Source of the DNA: Bifidobacterium moukalabense DSM 27321
GTDB taxonomy: Bacteria > Actinomycetota > Actinomycetes > Actinomycetales > Bifidobacteriaceae
Direction of reading: 5' to 3'
DNA length: 55,609 nucleotides
Assembly (NCBI RefSeq): GCF_000522505.1
Contig: NZ_AZMV01000008.1
Span: 1 to 55,609, forward strand
Part shown: positions 1-8,614 of the stretch, in pieces
Layout: every line of letters begins with the position of its first letter
Numbering within the stretch: the first letter of the stretch is position 1
The notes under the pieces: generated by a model
Told to the model about the DNA's origin: nothing
What the model saw: only the letters and a program-made list of their open reading frames with translations
Database searches by the model: none
Made by a program: the position numbers and the translations under genes

Positions 1-78
1 TCCGAACCCGGAAGCTAAGGCCTGGCACGGTGATGGTACTGCACCCGGGAGGGTGTGGGAGAGTAACGCGCCGCCGCA
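1..78 (+). rRNA. rrf: 5S ribosomal RNA, 3' part only
   Basis: The window opens inside a 5S rRNA. The GAACCCGGAAGCTAAG block and the GGTGATGGTACTGCACCCGG block are typical of actinobacterial 5S rRNA, and the CCGCCGCA tail is the 3' strand of the closing helix. The 5' half lies outside the window. A strong terminator follows at once, so this is the end of an rRNA operon that reads into the window. The exact 3' end is uncertain by a few bases. Confidence 0.93.
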
Positions 79-88
79 TCCAACCGTT

Positions 89-142
89 GGGACCCCTTCC
101 CCGGTCGAGCCTGTCGGGCTCCCGGGGAAGGGGTCCCTTTTC
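89..142 (+). terminator. Rho-independent terminator of the upstream rRNA operon
   Basis: GGGACCCCTTCCCCGG pairs with CCGGGGAAGGGGTCCC around a loop near 105-120, followed by TTTT at 138-141. The stem starts about ten bases after the 5S 3' end. Confidence 0.9.
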
Positions 143-557
143 GTTGTCGGCGGCCCCTTGCCCTCCGGCCCCGGGGCCTTCGGCGGGCTCCCGGGGAGGG
201 GGTCTTGTGCGTGTTTGCGTGGCCTTTTGCCCTCCTTCCTTTCCGGTGTCCCGCACGACCCCACCCGCCGATGGCCCGGGGGTGCCGTCGGCGTGTTGTT
301 CCGGGAGGCCGGGCGGGGTTCCGAGCCGCGGCGCGTCCACGGATCCAAAGCCCAGACACATCAGCAATCCGTCGGAGGTCACTTTCCGTGCGTCCGTGGT
401 CCGGCCGTCCCGGACACGGAACACCACCAAAACCCACGGTTTCCACGAGTTTCACGCGGTGACCCCACGGGATCGGTCCAAAACAAACCGGAAGATCCTG
501 TTATATGCCCAACACGAACAAGTGTATTCGAGGCGAACGCGTGGTTAACTTGAGTCC
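143..557. other. Intergenic region downstream of the rRNA operon, no gene seen
   Basis: This GC-rich stretch has open frames in several phases, but none has a ribosome binding site or a recognisable protein. The last 70 bases turn AT-richer and should carry the promoter of the PAP2 gene. A TAACTT hexamer at 546-551 lies six bases before that gene's ATG. Confidence 0.6.
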
Positions 558-1232
558 ATGCACACAAGAACCCGAACCATTGCCGTGGTGGTAGCCACTG
601 CGCTGTTGTGCGCCATCGTACCGATGATCGGCATCAGCTTACGTAATTCCGTAGCCATCACCAGCCGTGAAACCAATATTCTGCAAAATCTGGCAAGGTT
701 GCCGGAAGGGCTGCGTGATTGTTCGGCGGTGCTCGCGTTCATGTTCTCGACCATCGGATGCATAGCGTTGCTCGTCATCCTGGCGGGCATCGACTTGCGC
801 ATCACCAAAGACAGGAAGATCGTAGTCCGCGATGTCATTGTATCGGCGACGCCGATACTGTATGTGAACGGCATCAAATGGTTGGTCGAACGCCCACGAC
901 CGATCACTTCCGTCGGTTCGGGCCTGCTGCCGGGCGATCCAAGCTTTCCGAGCGGACACACCGCGGCGGCCGTCATCGTCTCCGTCATGATGATTCTGAC
1001 GGTACGCAATTTGGCCCGTAAACGCTTCCCAGACGGCGAAACCGATCGGAAACGGATACTTCTACGCAGAGCGGTGATCGGCGGTGTGGCAATCGTCATC
1101 ACGGTCGCCTGCTCGCGCCTACTGCTGGGACTGCATTTCCCGACTGACGTACTGACATCGGCCACTGTCTGCCCGCTCATCTCCTATGCCGTCTGGTGCG
1201 TGTGGAACGTCGCCACGTCGTCGGGTAAGTGA
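558..1232 (+). CDS. PAP2-superfamily membrane phosphatase
   Basis: This 224-residue membrane protein carries the three signature motifs of type 2 phosphatidic acid phosphatases: KWLVERPRP, then PSFPSGHT, then SRLLLGLHFPTD, the last holding the catalytic histidine. An N-terminal hydrophobic segment (about residues 7-25) and further segments between the motifs fit an integral membrane enzyme. Family members dephosphorylate lipid phosphates such as phosphatidate or undecaprenyl diphosphate; which one is used here cannot be read from the sequence. The gene stands alone after the rRNA operon. No Shine-Dalgarno precedes the ATG, but a TAACTT hexamer lies six bases upstream, so the transcript may be leaderless. 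Confidence 0.88.
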   Translation: MHTRTRTIAVVVATALLCAIVPMIGISLRNSVAITSRETNILQNLARLPEGLRDCSAVLAFMFSTIGCIALLVILAGIDLRITKDRKIVVRDVIVSATPILYVNGIKWLVERPRPITSVGSGLLPGDPSFPSGHTAAAVIVSVMMILTVRNLARKRFPDGETDRKRILLRRAVIGGVAIVITVACSRLLLGLHFPTDVLTSATVCPLISYAVWCVWNVATSSGK

Positions 1233-1665
1233 GGCGGACGATCCGCCATTTTCGGATGGTCGGCATTGCAGGATGAGCGAAGCGAGCTGAAGGATCCCGA
1301 AAGCCATTCGAGGCTGGTCAACGGGATTTGCTTTCCGACCTGCCATTCAGCATGACGGGGTGAGGATTCCCATATCCGCTACGAAAATGGCGGTGTCGCA
1401 GGACGACGCAGATTATGTTCGGTTAACGACAGATTATCGGGGCATTGCCGGATTGCCCGGTGGCTCTTTCGATTTCAAGGATGCTGATGACGCTTGAAAA
1501 CATTGAGGTTCGAGTGTTCGACCGGAATCATATTTGAATTTTGCATGATGATCCGTATGTTTTTCTGATTGGTTCGCGATTTCCGTTTTCCGGACAATGG
1601 AGCCAGTAAGCCGTTCGCACAGTGGCGAAAGGCGCGGGAACAGAGAAACCAAGGAAGGAATCGTC
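1233..1665. other. Intergenic region upstream of the first membrane GH3 gene
   Basis: About 430 bases with no supported gene on either strand; the overlapping frames are antisense shadows of the GH3 gene. The right part becomes AT-rich and holds a promoter-like pair, TTGAAT at 1534 and TATGTT at 1556. The long untranslated leader (about 100 bases) could hold regulation, but I see no clear riboswitch or terminator. Confidence 0.55.
1534..1561 (+). promoter_or_regulatory. Candidate promoter of the first membrane GH3 gene
   Basis: TTGAAT (1534-1539) and TATGTT (1556-1561) are separated by 16 bases in an AT-rich stretch. The ATG of the GH3 gene follows at 1666 with AAGGAAGGAA just upstream. The pair is seen by eye only. 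Confidence 0.4.
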
Positions 1666-4557
1666 ATGCTGGAAATCAACATGGATGACGTCATTGCAGT
1701 GATCCAATCCATCAGACCGCAGCTGATAGTCATTGCCGTGGCATTGGTGCTCGGCATCATCACAACCGTCGCAATCAACAAGAGAACCGTGGCGAGCCAA
1801 GGCGTACGCAAATTGGCGCATTCGACCAGTTGGGTCGTCGTGGCGATTGCGGCGATCGTATCGATCACCATGGCCCTTACAGGTCCGCTTGACAGCATGC
1901 TGACCATGGCCACCGCCACCAAGCATGAATTGACGCAGGAAACCATCGATACCACCAACAAGCTTGCCGTGGACATCGAGCGTGAAGGCATCACCCTGCT
2001 GCAGAACAATGACCGCATGCTGCCGATGGGCGACACCGGCAACATCAACGTATTCGGCTGGGCGTCCACCAATCCCATCTACGGTGGTACGGGTTCCGGT
2101 GCGCTGTCCGATGCCTACGACACCACGTCGCTGCTCGACGGTCTGCACGACGCCGGTTTCAAAACCAACGAAGACCTGACCAAGTTCTATACCGACTACT
2201 CCACCACACGCGGAACCATCGCCGTGACCTCGGCCGACTGGACCCTTCCCGAGCCGGCCGCCGACACCTATGCCGACACACTCATCGACAATGCGAAGGA
2301 CTTCTCCGACACCGCCATGGTCGTGATCGGCCGTGTAGGCGGCGAAGGGCTCGATCTGCCGACCGACATGAAGGCCGATGACGTGACCTACAACGACAAT
2401 TCCAAGGATTATGAGGACTTCCCGAAAGGCACGCATTATCTGGAGCTCAGCCAGTCCGAGAAGGACATGATCGATCTGGTCGCCAAGAACTTCAGCAAGA
2501 TCGTGCTCGTCTACAACGGTGCGAACGCGTTCGAAATGAGTTTTGTAAAAGATTATCCGCAGATCAAGTCGGTGCTTTGGGCGCCGCATCCGGGCCAGGC
2601 CGGCTTTGAAGCGCTCGGTGAAGTGCTTTCCGGCAAGACCAATCCGTCCGGCCGAACCGCTGACACCTTCCTGACCGATCTGACCGCCAATCCGACATGG
2701 AACAACTTCGGCAACTTCGAATACGACAACGTCAAGGAATTCGAGGTCGACTCCGCTCGCGGCGTGCGCTTCCCGCACTTCGTGAACTACAACGAAGGCA
2801 TTTACGTCGGCTACCGGTACTACGAAACCGCCGCCAACGAGGGCCTGATCGACTACGACGCCACCGTGCAGTATCCATTCGGCTACGGCCTGAGCTACAC
2901 CACCTTCGAACAGAAGATGGGCGAGGTGACCTACGATGCCGAAACCGGCAAGATCACCTTCGATGTGACCGTCACCAACACCGGCGACACCGCCGGCAAG
3001 GATGTGGTCGAGACCTACTACAACCCGCCATACACCAACGGCGGCATAGAAAAGGCGACCGCCAACCTGGTCGACTTCGAGAAGACGAAGGAACTCAAGC
3101 CGGGTGAATCCGAAACCGTCAAAGTCGAATTCGATGACGACGACATGGCCTCATACGACTACAAGAACGCGAAATCCTACGTGCTGGAAAAGGGCGACTA
3201 CGCCATCTCCATCCGTTCCGACTCGCACCGCACCATTGACGAACGGGAAATCATCGTCGCCGATACCATCACCTACGACAGCGAAGACAACACCCACAAT
3301 GGTGACGCCGCCGTGGCCACCAACGTGTTCGATGACGCGAATGGCGGACTCGACTATCTGAGCCGCGCCGACCACTTCACCAATGCGGATGAGGCGCTGG
3401 CCGGTCCGACCGACTATTCCATGTCGGACAAGGACAAGTCCACCTTCTACAATGTCGGCAATTACGATCCGACCAAGTTCGACAACGATTCCGACGAGAT
3501 GCCGACCACCGGCGCGAAGAACGGCCTTCGTCTGGCCGAGCTGCGCGGCGCCGATTACAGCGACGCCAAGTGGGACCAATTGCTCGACCAGCTTACGTTC
3601 GACGAGATGGACAATATCATCGCCAACGCCGGCTACCAGAATGCGGCCATCAAGTCAATCGGCAAGGTGCGTCTGTCCGATGTAGACGGTCCGGCCGCAC
3701 TGAAGGATAACTTCACCGGTGTAAGCTCCATCGGCCTTCCCTCCAACATCGTGCTCGCCTGCTCCTGGAACAAGGATCTGGCCCATGAATATGGAGAGAC
3801 CATCGGAGACATGGCCCATGAAATGCAGGTCTCCGGTTGGTATGCACCGTCCGTGAACCTGCATCGCTCACCGTTCGCAGGTCGCAACTTCGAATATTTC
3901 TCCGAGGATCCGACCCTGAGCGGGGACCTATCCAGCGAACAGGTGCTTGGCGCCGCCGACCGTGGCGTGTATGCGTTCATCAAGCACTTCGCCCTGAATG
4001 AGCAGGAGACCCAACGTAACGGCCAGCTGTGCACCTGGGCCAACGAGCAGTCCATCCGCGAACTGTATCTGAAGCCGTTCGAAACCGTAATCAAGGCCGA
4101 TGGCGACGCCCAGGCCGTGATGGGGTCGTTCAACTACATCGGCAACACGTATTCCAGCGCCCACACCGGCCTCAACCAGACCGTGCTGCGCGGCGAGTGG
4201 GGTTTCAAGGGCTTCGTGGAAACCGACTACTTCTCCGGCACCAACTACTCCTACCAGACCGGCGACCAGGCAATCCGTGGCGGCACCGACGCCATGCTCG
4301 CCACCACCGAAACCACCAACCACATCACCGATCACAGCGCCACCTCCGTCAAGGCGATGCGCGCGGCCACGCACAACATCCTCTACACGGCGGTCAACAG
4401 CTGGCGTTACGCGGATGGTGAGCCGGACGACCCGATGCCAAGCTGGAAGGTGACATTGATCGTGGCCGATGTGGTACTGGGCGTGGTCCTGGCCGGTCTC
4501 GAGGCGCTTGCCGTCAAGCGATTCCTGAACCGACGCAAGGTGGCGGAGGCCCAGTAA
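1666..4557 (+). CDS. Membrane-anchored GH3 beta-glycosidase with permuted domain order
   Basis: This 963-residue enzyme contains both GH3 domains in inverted order. The alpha/beta sandwich normally found at the C-terminus comes first (about residues 100-400, including NVFGWASTNPIYGGTGSG). A fibronectin-III-like segment follows (VTVTNTGDTAGKDVVETYY), and the TIM-barrel domain comes last (DGPAAL, GRNFEYFSEDP, KHFALNEQETQR). The predicted nucleophile is Asp854 in VETDYFSG, replacing the usual SDW. Two N-terminal transmembrane segments (about 20-39 and 55-72) and one at the C-terminus (about 927-950), ending in KRFLNRRK, place the catalytic part outside by the positive-inside rule. Permuted GH3 enzymes are known, for example the Ruminococcus albus beta-glucosidase. 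ATG 1666 is chosen for its AAGGAAGGAA site; an upstream in-frame ATG at 1597 has none. The substrate is unknown. Confidence 0.88.
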   Translation: MLEINMDDVIAVIQSIRPQLIVIAVALVLGIITTVAINKRTVASQGVRKLAHSTSWVVVAIAAIVSITMALTGPLDSMLTMATATKHELTQETIDTTNKLAVDIEREGITLLQNNDRMLPMGDTGNINVFGWASTNPIYGGTGSGALSDAYDTTSLLDGLHDAGFKTNEDLTKFYTDYSTTRGTIAVTSADWTLPEPAADTYADTLIDNAKDFSDTAMVVIGRVGGEGLDLPTDMKADDVTYNDNSKDYEDFPKGTHYLELSQSEKDMIDLVAKNFSKIVLVYNGANAFEMSFVKDYPQIKSVLWAPHPGQAGFEALGEVLSGKTNPSGRTADTFLTDLTANPTWNNFGNFEYDNVKEFEVDSARGVRFPHFVNYNEGIYVGYRYYETAANEGLIDYDATVQYPFGYGLSYTTFEQKMGEVTYDAETGKITFDVTVTNTGDTAGKDVVETYYNPPYTNGGIEKATANLVDFEKTKELKPGESETVKVEFDDDDMASYDYKNAKSYVLEKGDYAISIRSDSHRTIDEREIIVADTITYDSEDNTHNGDAAVATNVFDDANGGLDYLSRADHFTNADEALAGPTDYSMSDKDKSTFYNVGNYDPTKFDNDSDEMPTTGAKNGLRLAELRGADYSDAKWDQLLDQLTFDEMDNIIANAGYQNAAIKSIGKVRLSDVDGPAALKDNFTGVSSIGLPSNIVLACSWNKDLAHEYGETIGDMAHEMQVSGWYAPSVNLHRSPFAGRNFEYFSEDPTLSGDLSSEQVLGAADRGVYAFIKHFALNEQETQRNGQLCTWANEQSIRELYLKPFETVIKADGDAQAVMGSFNYIGNTYSSAHTGLNQTVLRGEWGFKGFVETDYFSGTNYSYQTGDQAIRGGTDAMLATTETTNHITDHSATSVKAMRAATHNILYTAVNSWRYADGEPDDPMPSWKVTLIVADVVLGVVLAGLEALAVKRFLNRRKVAEAQ

Positions 4558-4872
4558 GCGGCATCCCAGCGCGTAACCGCACCCCTCCTATGGCGACGCT
4601 TCACGGCAAACGTGGGCGTCGCCATGTGATTGCTTACGAAAGGATGTGCCCTTGATTACGGTGGTCCGCCGGGACAACTGTCCGGAGGAAACCGATTGTG
4701 CGGGTAAAACGACAGGTTGTGTAATACGGGCTTTGTGGGCCATCGGTGACTGGTTCAATCAAACTAGCGGCGGATCTTTGCATGCGATGCGGCAGGGAAA
4801 AGATTCGCGGGGACAGCGCGGCTCGGGGAGAGTCAAGCGGGTTCGCATAAGAGTTAGTGCAAGGGAGAACCA
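4558..4872. other. Intergenic region between two GH3 genes
   Basis: It holds a hairpin (4590-4625, ATGGCGACGC pairing with GCGTCGCCAT) that may end the first GH3 transcript although no T-run follows. Next is a GC-rich near-palindrome around GGACAACTGTCC (about 4673-4684), a possible regulator site. A weak promoter-like pair lies near 4696 (TTGTGC) and 4720 (TGTAAT). No gene is supported. Confidence 0.45.
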
Positions 4873-7302
4873 ATGGAACTCGAAGAACTTTCGGTTGTCG
4901 AAAAGGCTGCGATGCTTTCCGGTGGATCGGAATGGGATTCACGAGGCAACAGCAGGGCCGGCATCCCCAGCTTTGTGATGAGCGACGGCCCCCACGGCGT
5001 GCGGCGTCAGCTCGGTGAGGGCGATCATCTCGGTATCGGGGCCTCCAAGCCCGCCACCTGCTTTCCGACCGCCGGTACCGTGGCCAATTCCTGGGACCCG
5101 GCGCTCGCCGAGGAGATGGGCGAGGCGCTCGGCAAGGAAGCGCACGATCTTGACGTAAACGTGCTGCTTGGCCCGGGCATGAACATCAAGCGCAATCCGC
5201 TGTGCGGCCGTAACTTCGAGTACTACTCCGAAGATCCGATCGTCGCCGGCCGTATGGCGGCAGGCCTGATTCGCGGCATCCAAAGCAACGGCGTTTCCGC
5301 ATGCCCGAAACACTTCGCCGTCAACAGCCAGGAACTACGCCGTCAGGCCAGTAATTCCGTGGTTGACGAGCGTACCATGCGTGAACTGTATCTGACCGGC
5401 TTCGAAATCGCGGTGCGCGAAGCCAAGCCGATGACCATCATGACCTCCTACAACGAGATCAACGGCGTCTACGCACACGAAAACAAGCATCTGCTGCAGG
5501 AGATTCTGCGTGACGAATGGGGCTTCGACGGTATGGTCGTCTCCGACTGGGGAGGTTCCAACTCCGCTGTCGCAGCGGTCAAGGCCGGTGGATCGCTGGA
5601 AATGCCATCCCCGGGCTTCACTTCCGTACGTGAACTGGAAAGCGCCGTCAGGGCCGGAACATTGTCTGAAGCGGATCTCAACGCCCGCGCTGCGGAGGTC
5701 GCCAAAATCGCGGCGGCCACCAAACTGGTCGGCGTCGGCCGCAACGATCTGCTCACGGACGACATCGCCGCCGCGCACCACGAAGTGGCCCGCAAAGTCG
5801 CCGAAAACGCAAGCGTGCTGCTCAAGAACGACAATGCGACCCTTCCATTCAAGCCGGGCACCCGCGTGGCCGTTATCGGCGACATGGCCGCCACCGCGCG
5901 CTACCAGGGCTCCGGCTCCTCCAAAGTGAACGCCACCAAGGAAGAAAACATTCTCGAAGAGGTCAGGAATGCCGAAGACCTGCATCTTGCCGGCTACGAG
6001 CCAGGCTATGATCGCCAGGGAGCGGCCAATCGCGGACTCATCGAAGATGCCATCGCGCTCGCCGGCAAAGACGATGTGGATGTGGTGCTTGCCGTGATCG
6101 GTCTCGATGAGCGCAGCGAATCCGAAGGTCTCGACCGTTCCACCATGGCGATACCGCAGGCACAGAACGACTTGATCTCCGCCCTGAAGGGCACAGGCAA
6201 GCCGATCGTAGTGGTGCTCGTAGCCGGCTCACCGGTTGAATTGCCGTGGATCGACGACGTTGACGCCATACTGTATGTCGGTCTTTCCGGACAGGCCGGT
6301 GCCTCCGCAACCGTGCGCGTGCTTACCGGCAAAGTCAATCCTTCCGGCCATCTGGCCGAGACATGGCCGCTCGTGTATGGGGACTGCCCGAGCTCCGGCT
6401 GGTATCCGGCAATCGGCCGTGACGCAATCTATCGTGAGGGTCCGTTCGTCGGATATCGGTATTACGAGACCGCCGACGTTCCGGTGCGTTTCCCGTTCGG
6501 TTACGGTCTCAGCTACAGCGATTTCACCTTCTCCGATCTCGCGGCGGACGATGACGGCGTGACGTTCACCGTCACCAACGATTCCGATATCGCCGGTGCG
6601 ACCGTCGCGCAGTTTTACGTGCGCGGACCGCAGGGAGGCACATTGCACCCCGATCGCGAACTCAAAGGCTTCGTCAAGGTGTGGCTCGGCGCCCATGAAA
6701 GCAAGGAGATCGCCATTCCGTTCGACCGTTACACCTTCCGTCATTTCGATGTCGCGGCCGACGCATGGAGAACGGAATCCGGCATATGGACGCTGCTGGT
6801 AGGCGACAATGCCGAACATCTGCCGTTGTCCATCACGTATGCCGTTGTAGGCGACGTAGGCGTCAATCCGGCCAATCCGGCGCTCGGCAATTATCTGACC
6901 GGCCGCGTCAAGGAAGTGACCGACGTGGAGATGGCCGCGCTGTTCGGACATGAGGTGATCGCCCCGGGCAAACCGGTGACTTTCGGCGTGAATGATCCGA
7001 TCATGTCGTGGGCGGGCTCCAAGGGCTTCGTCGCGCGCACCATCGCCAGGACACTCACCCGGCAGGAGGCAAAGATCCGCCAGAAGACCGGTTCTCCGGA
7101 CCTCAACACCCTGTTCGTGCTGAACATGCCGCCTCGTGCCATGAGCAAGATGACCCAAGGCAGGATCGACTCGGCGATGGTCGATGCCATCGTCAAAATC
7201 GCCAACGGCCGTACTTTCCGCGGATTGGGTGGCGTGATCGCCGGCTACTTCCGCAACCAATCCGCAAACAAGCGCACCGCAAAGGAGCTGAACAATGACT
7301 GA
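4873..7302 (+). CDS. GH3 beta-glucosidase, soluble, normal domain order
   Basis: This 809-residue protein has the usual GH3 layout: TIM barrel first (SDGPHGVR, GRNFEYYSEDP, KHFAVNSQELRR, nucleophile Asp225 in MVVSDWGG), then the alpha/beta sandwich (from about 300), then a fibronectin-III-like domain (FTVTNDSDIAGATVAQFYVRGP) and an extra C-terminal segment of roughly 130 residues. No signal peptide or membrane segment is visible, so it should act in the cytoplasm on imported beta-glucosides or aryl-glucosides. AAGGGAGAACCA precedes ATG 4873. Its last eight bases overlap the start of the GtrA-like gene, so the two are one translationally coupled unit. Exact substrate is not predictable; GH3 enzymes also include xylosidases and hexosaminidases, but the SDW/KH motifs favour glucosidase. 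Confidence 0.9.
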   Translation: MELEELSVVEKAAMLSGGSEWDSRGNSRAGIPSFVMSDGPHGVRRQLGEGDHLGIGASKPATCFPTAGTVANSWDPALAEEMGEALGKEAHDLDVNVLLGPGMNIKRNPLCGRNFEYYSEDPIVAGRMAAGLIRGIQSNGVSACPKHFAVNSQELRRQASNSVVDERTMRELYLTGFEIAVREAKPMTIMTSYNEINGVYAHENKHLLQEILRDEWGFDGMVVSDWGGSNSAVAAVKAGGSLEMPSPGFTSVRELESAVRAGTLSEADLNARAAEVAKIAAATKLVGVGRNDLLTDDIAAAHHEVARKVAENASVLLKNDNATLPFKPGTRVAVIGDMAATARYQGSGSSKVNATKEENILEEVRNAEDLHLAGYEPGYDRQGAANRGLIEDAIALAGKDDVDVVLAVIGLDERSESEGLDRSTMAIPQAQNDLISALKGTGKPIVVVLVAGSPVELPWIDDVDAILYVGLSGQAGASATVRVLTGKVNPSGHLAETWPLVYGDCPSSGWYPAIGRDAIYREGPFVGYRYYETADVPVRFPFGYGLSYSDFTFSDLAADDDGVTFTVTNDSDIAGATVAQFYVRGPQGGTLHPDRELKGFVKVWLGAHESKEIAIPFDRYTFRHFDVAADAWRTESGIWTLLVGDNAEHLPLSITYAVVGDVGVNPANPALGNYLTGRVKEVTDVEMAALFGHEVIAPGKPVTFGVNDPIMSWAGSKGFVARTIARTLTRQEAKIRQKTGSPDLNTLFVLNMPPRAMSKMTQGRIDSAMVDAIVKIANGRTFRGLGGVIAGYFRNQSANKRTAKELNND

Positions 7303-7852
7303 CAACAACGCGATGCAGCCCAACGAAAAGGTCGGCCCGATTCGCCAATGGATCAGGAATCATCCGAACATCTGGGAGTTCATCCTGTTCAACGTGCTGT
7401 CGAACATCTCCACCATCACCCGTTTCGTGGTGACGTGGATCGGTACCGCCATCTTCATTTCCGGTATGGGACTGACGCAACCGTTTCACTTCCTGATCTT
7501 CAATTACGACACCAAGGGCAACGGTCTGGGCGGCTTCCTGACCTTCCTGCTCGCCGAGGTGCTCGCGCAGGTGGTGAACTTCTTCGTGCAGATGAAGTGG
7601 GTGTTCAAGTCCGACTCCAGCTTCAAGGACGCCGCCTGGAAGTATGTGATTCTCGCCGTGATCATCGTGGTCGTGAATCTCGTGCTGCCGGGCTACATAA
7701 CCGGCCTGTGCCAGGGTTGGGGTATGAACGCCGGCGTCGCGGGCACCATCGCCTCCGTGGTCAACACCCTGCTGGCCGTGATCGTGAGCTACCCGCTGCT
7801 CAAGTTCTGGGTCATGCCGAAGAACAAGGATTCCAAGGAGGCTGCCAAGTAG
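7295..7852 (+). CDS. GtrA-like small membrane protein
   Basis: This 185-residue protein has about four transmembrane segments (near 30-50, 75-100, 112-130, 145-165). The motif NFFVQMKWVF in the middle matches the conserved NFxxxRKWVF of GtrA-family proteins, which are thought to move lipid-linked sugars, such as bactoprenol-linked glucose, across the membrane. It starts inside the last codons of the soluble GH3 gene (ATGACTGA overlap), so it is co-expressed with a beta-glucosidase. I recall related bifidobacterial proteins being labelled PTS IIC, but nothing here resembles a PTS permease. A short degenerate copy of part of this gene lies at 13709-13756. Confidence 0.6.
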   Translation: MTDNNAMQPNEKVGPIRQWIRNHPNIWEFILFNVLSNISTITRFVVTWIGTAIFISGMGLTQPFHFLIFNYDTKGNGLGGFLTFLLAEVLAQVVNFFVQMKWVFKSDSSFKDAAWKYVILAVIIVVVNLVLPGYITGLCQGWGMNAGVAGTIASVVNTLLAVIVSYPLLKFWVMPKNKDSKEAAK

Positions 7853-7896
7853 ATCGATGAATTTCTGAACTTCACCTTCTTTTCTTCCTTTCCTTT

Positions 7897-7935
7897 GCCC
7901 GCCCGGTTCCTTCCCTTCTTCCGGGCGGGTTTTTC
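7897..7935 (+). terminator. Terminator of the GH3-GtrA-like operon
   Basis: GCCCGCCCGG pairs with CCGGGCGGGT around a pyrimidine-rich loop and is followed by TTTTT at 7931-7935. It lies 45 bases after the GtrA-like stop codon. Confidence 0.9.
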
Positions 7936-8010
7936 CGTGCCGGATAAGCCGCCTGTCGAACGTCGGCCAGTGCCGTGACGGACATGGTGTTCGTTGTACG
8001 CGTAGGGTCA

Positions 8011-8056
8011 TGACTACGCGAAGTAAGTGGCGCTACAATCCTCAACGGAATTCCGT
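8011..8056 (+). promoter_or_regulatory. Candidate promoter and palindromic operator of the DUF2316 gene
   Basis: TGACTA (8011-8016) and TACAAT (8034-8039) are 17 bases apart. The perfect 12-base palindrome ACGGAATTCCGT (8045-8056) sits where transcription should start. The DUF2316 product looks like a small helix-turn-helix protein, so autoregulation is possible. Confidence 0.45.
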
Positions 8057-8104
8057 CGGAGGTACCAGAGAACGGAAGTTTGATATGAACGGTTGGGTGA
8101 GATC

Positions 8105-8410
8105 ATGTCGTTGACTGTGCAACAAAAGGAGACGGCCGCCGCGGAGTTCGCTGCGGCCATGAAGCGGCTCGGACTGACGACAATGCAGGTCGCCGACGAT
8201 TTCGACATGCCGGAAAGCCGGATCGCCGAACTGCTGAAACTGCATAACGTACGCCATATCGAAGACGGTTGGGTGCTGCGCAACTATCTCATCGAAAAAG
8301 CGGACGCCGAGGGCATTGAGCTGCCACCGTTCACCGTGCTGCAGGGAGATCCAGAGAACTACTGGTTCCTGGATATGCGGCGAATTCGGAAACTGAATCT
8401 CAAGGCATAG
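8105..8410 (+). CDS. DUF2316 family protein
   Basis: This 101-residue protein matches my memory of the DUF2316 family: an N-terminal helical region with a helix-turn-helix look (TTMQVADDFDMPESRIAELL, residues about 24-43), then VLRNYLIEKADAEGIELPPFTVLQGDPENYWFL near the C-terminus. Family function is not established; the HTH-like part suggests DNA binding. ATG 8105 is preferred because GGGTGAG precedes it; an in-frame TTG at 8093 would add four residues. The gene is alone, convergent with the second membrane GH3 gene, and has a palindrome at its predicted transcription start. Confidence 0.75.
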   Translation: MSLTVQQKETAAAEFAAAMKRLGLTTMQVADDFDMPESRIAELLKLHNVRHIEDGWVLRNYLIEKADAEGIELPPFTVLQGDPENYWFLDMRRIRKLNLKA

Positions 8411-8518
8411 GATCGAAACCGGTCGGAAGAGCGGCCTGAAAAGTCGGAACTGTCGTCGATTCGCTGGATACGACCGAAAGCTGTGTCACATGCCTTATGT
8501 GGGCTGGCATAAACGGAA

Positions 8519-8557
8519 GATGGGTGCCTGCGCTCTAGTGGAGCGCAGGCACCCATC
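8519..8557. terminator. Perfect 17-bp hairpin between convergent genes
   Basis: GATGGGTGCCTGCGCTC (8519-8535) pairs perfectly with 8541-8557 around TAGTG. It lies between the DUF2316 gene and the minus-strand GH3 gene and probably ends both transcripts, though the T-runs on either side are weak. Confidence 0.75.
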
Positions 8558-8614
8558 TTGGTTATAGAGGTGAGGGATGGCGTGAATGGCGTTCAGCCAG
8601 TCGGGGCAGTGCCA

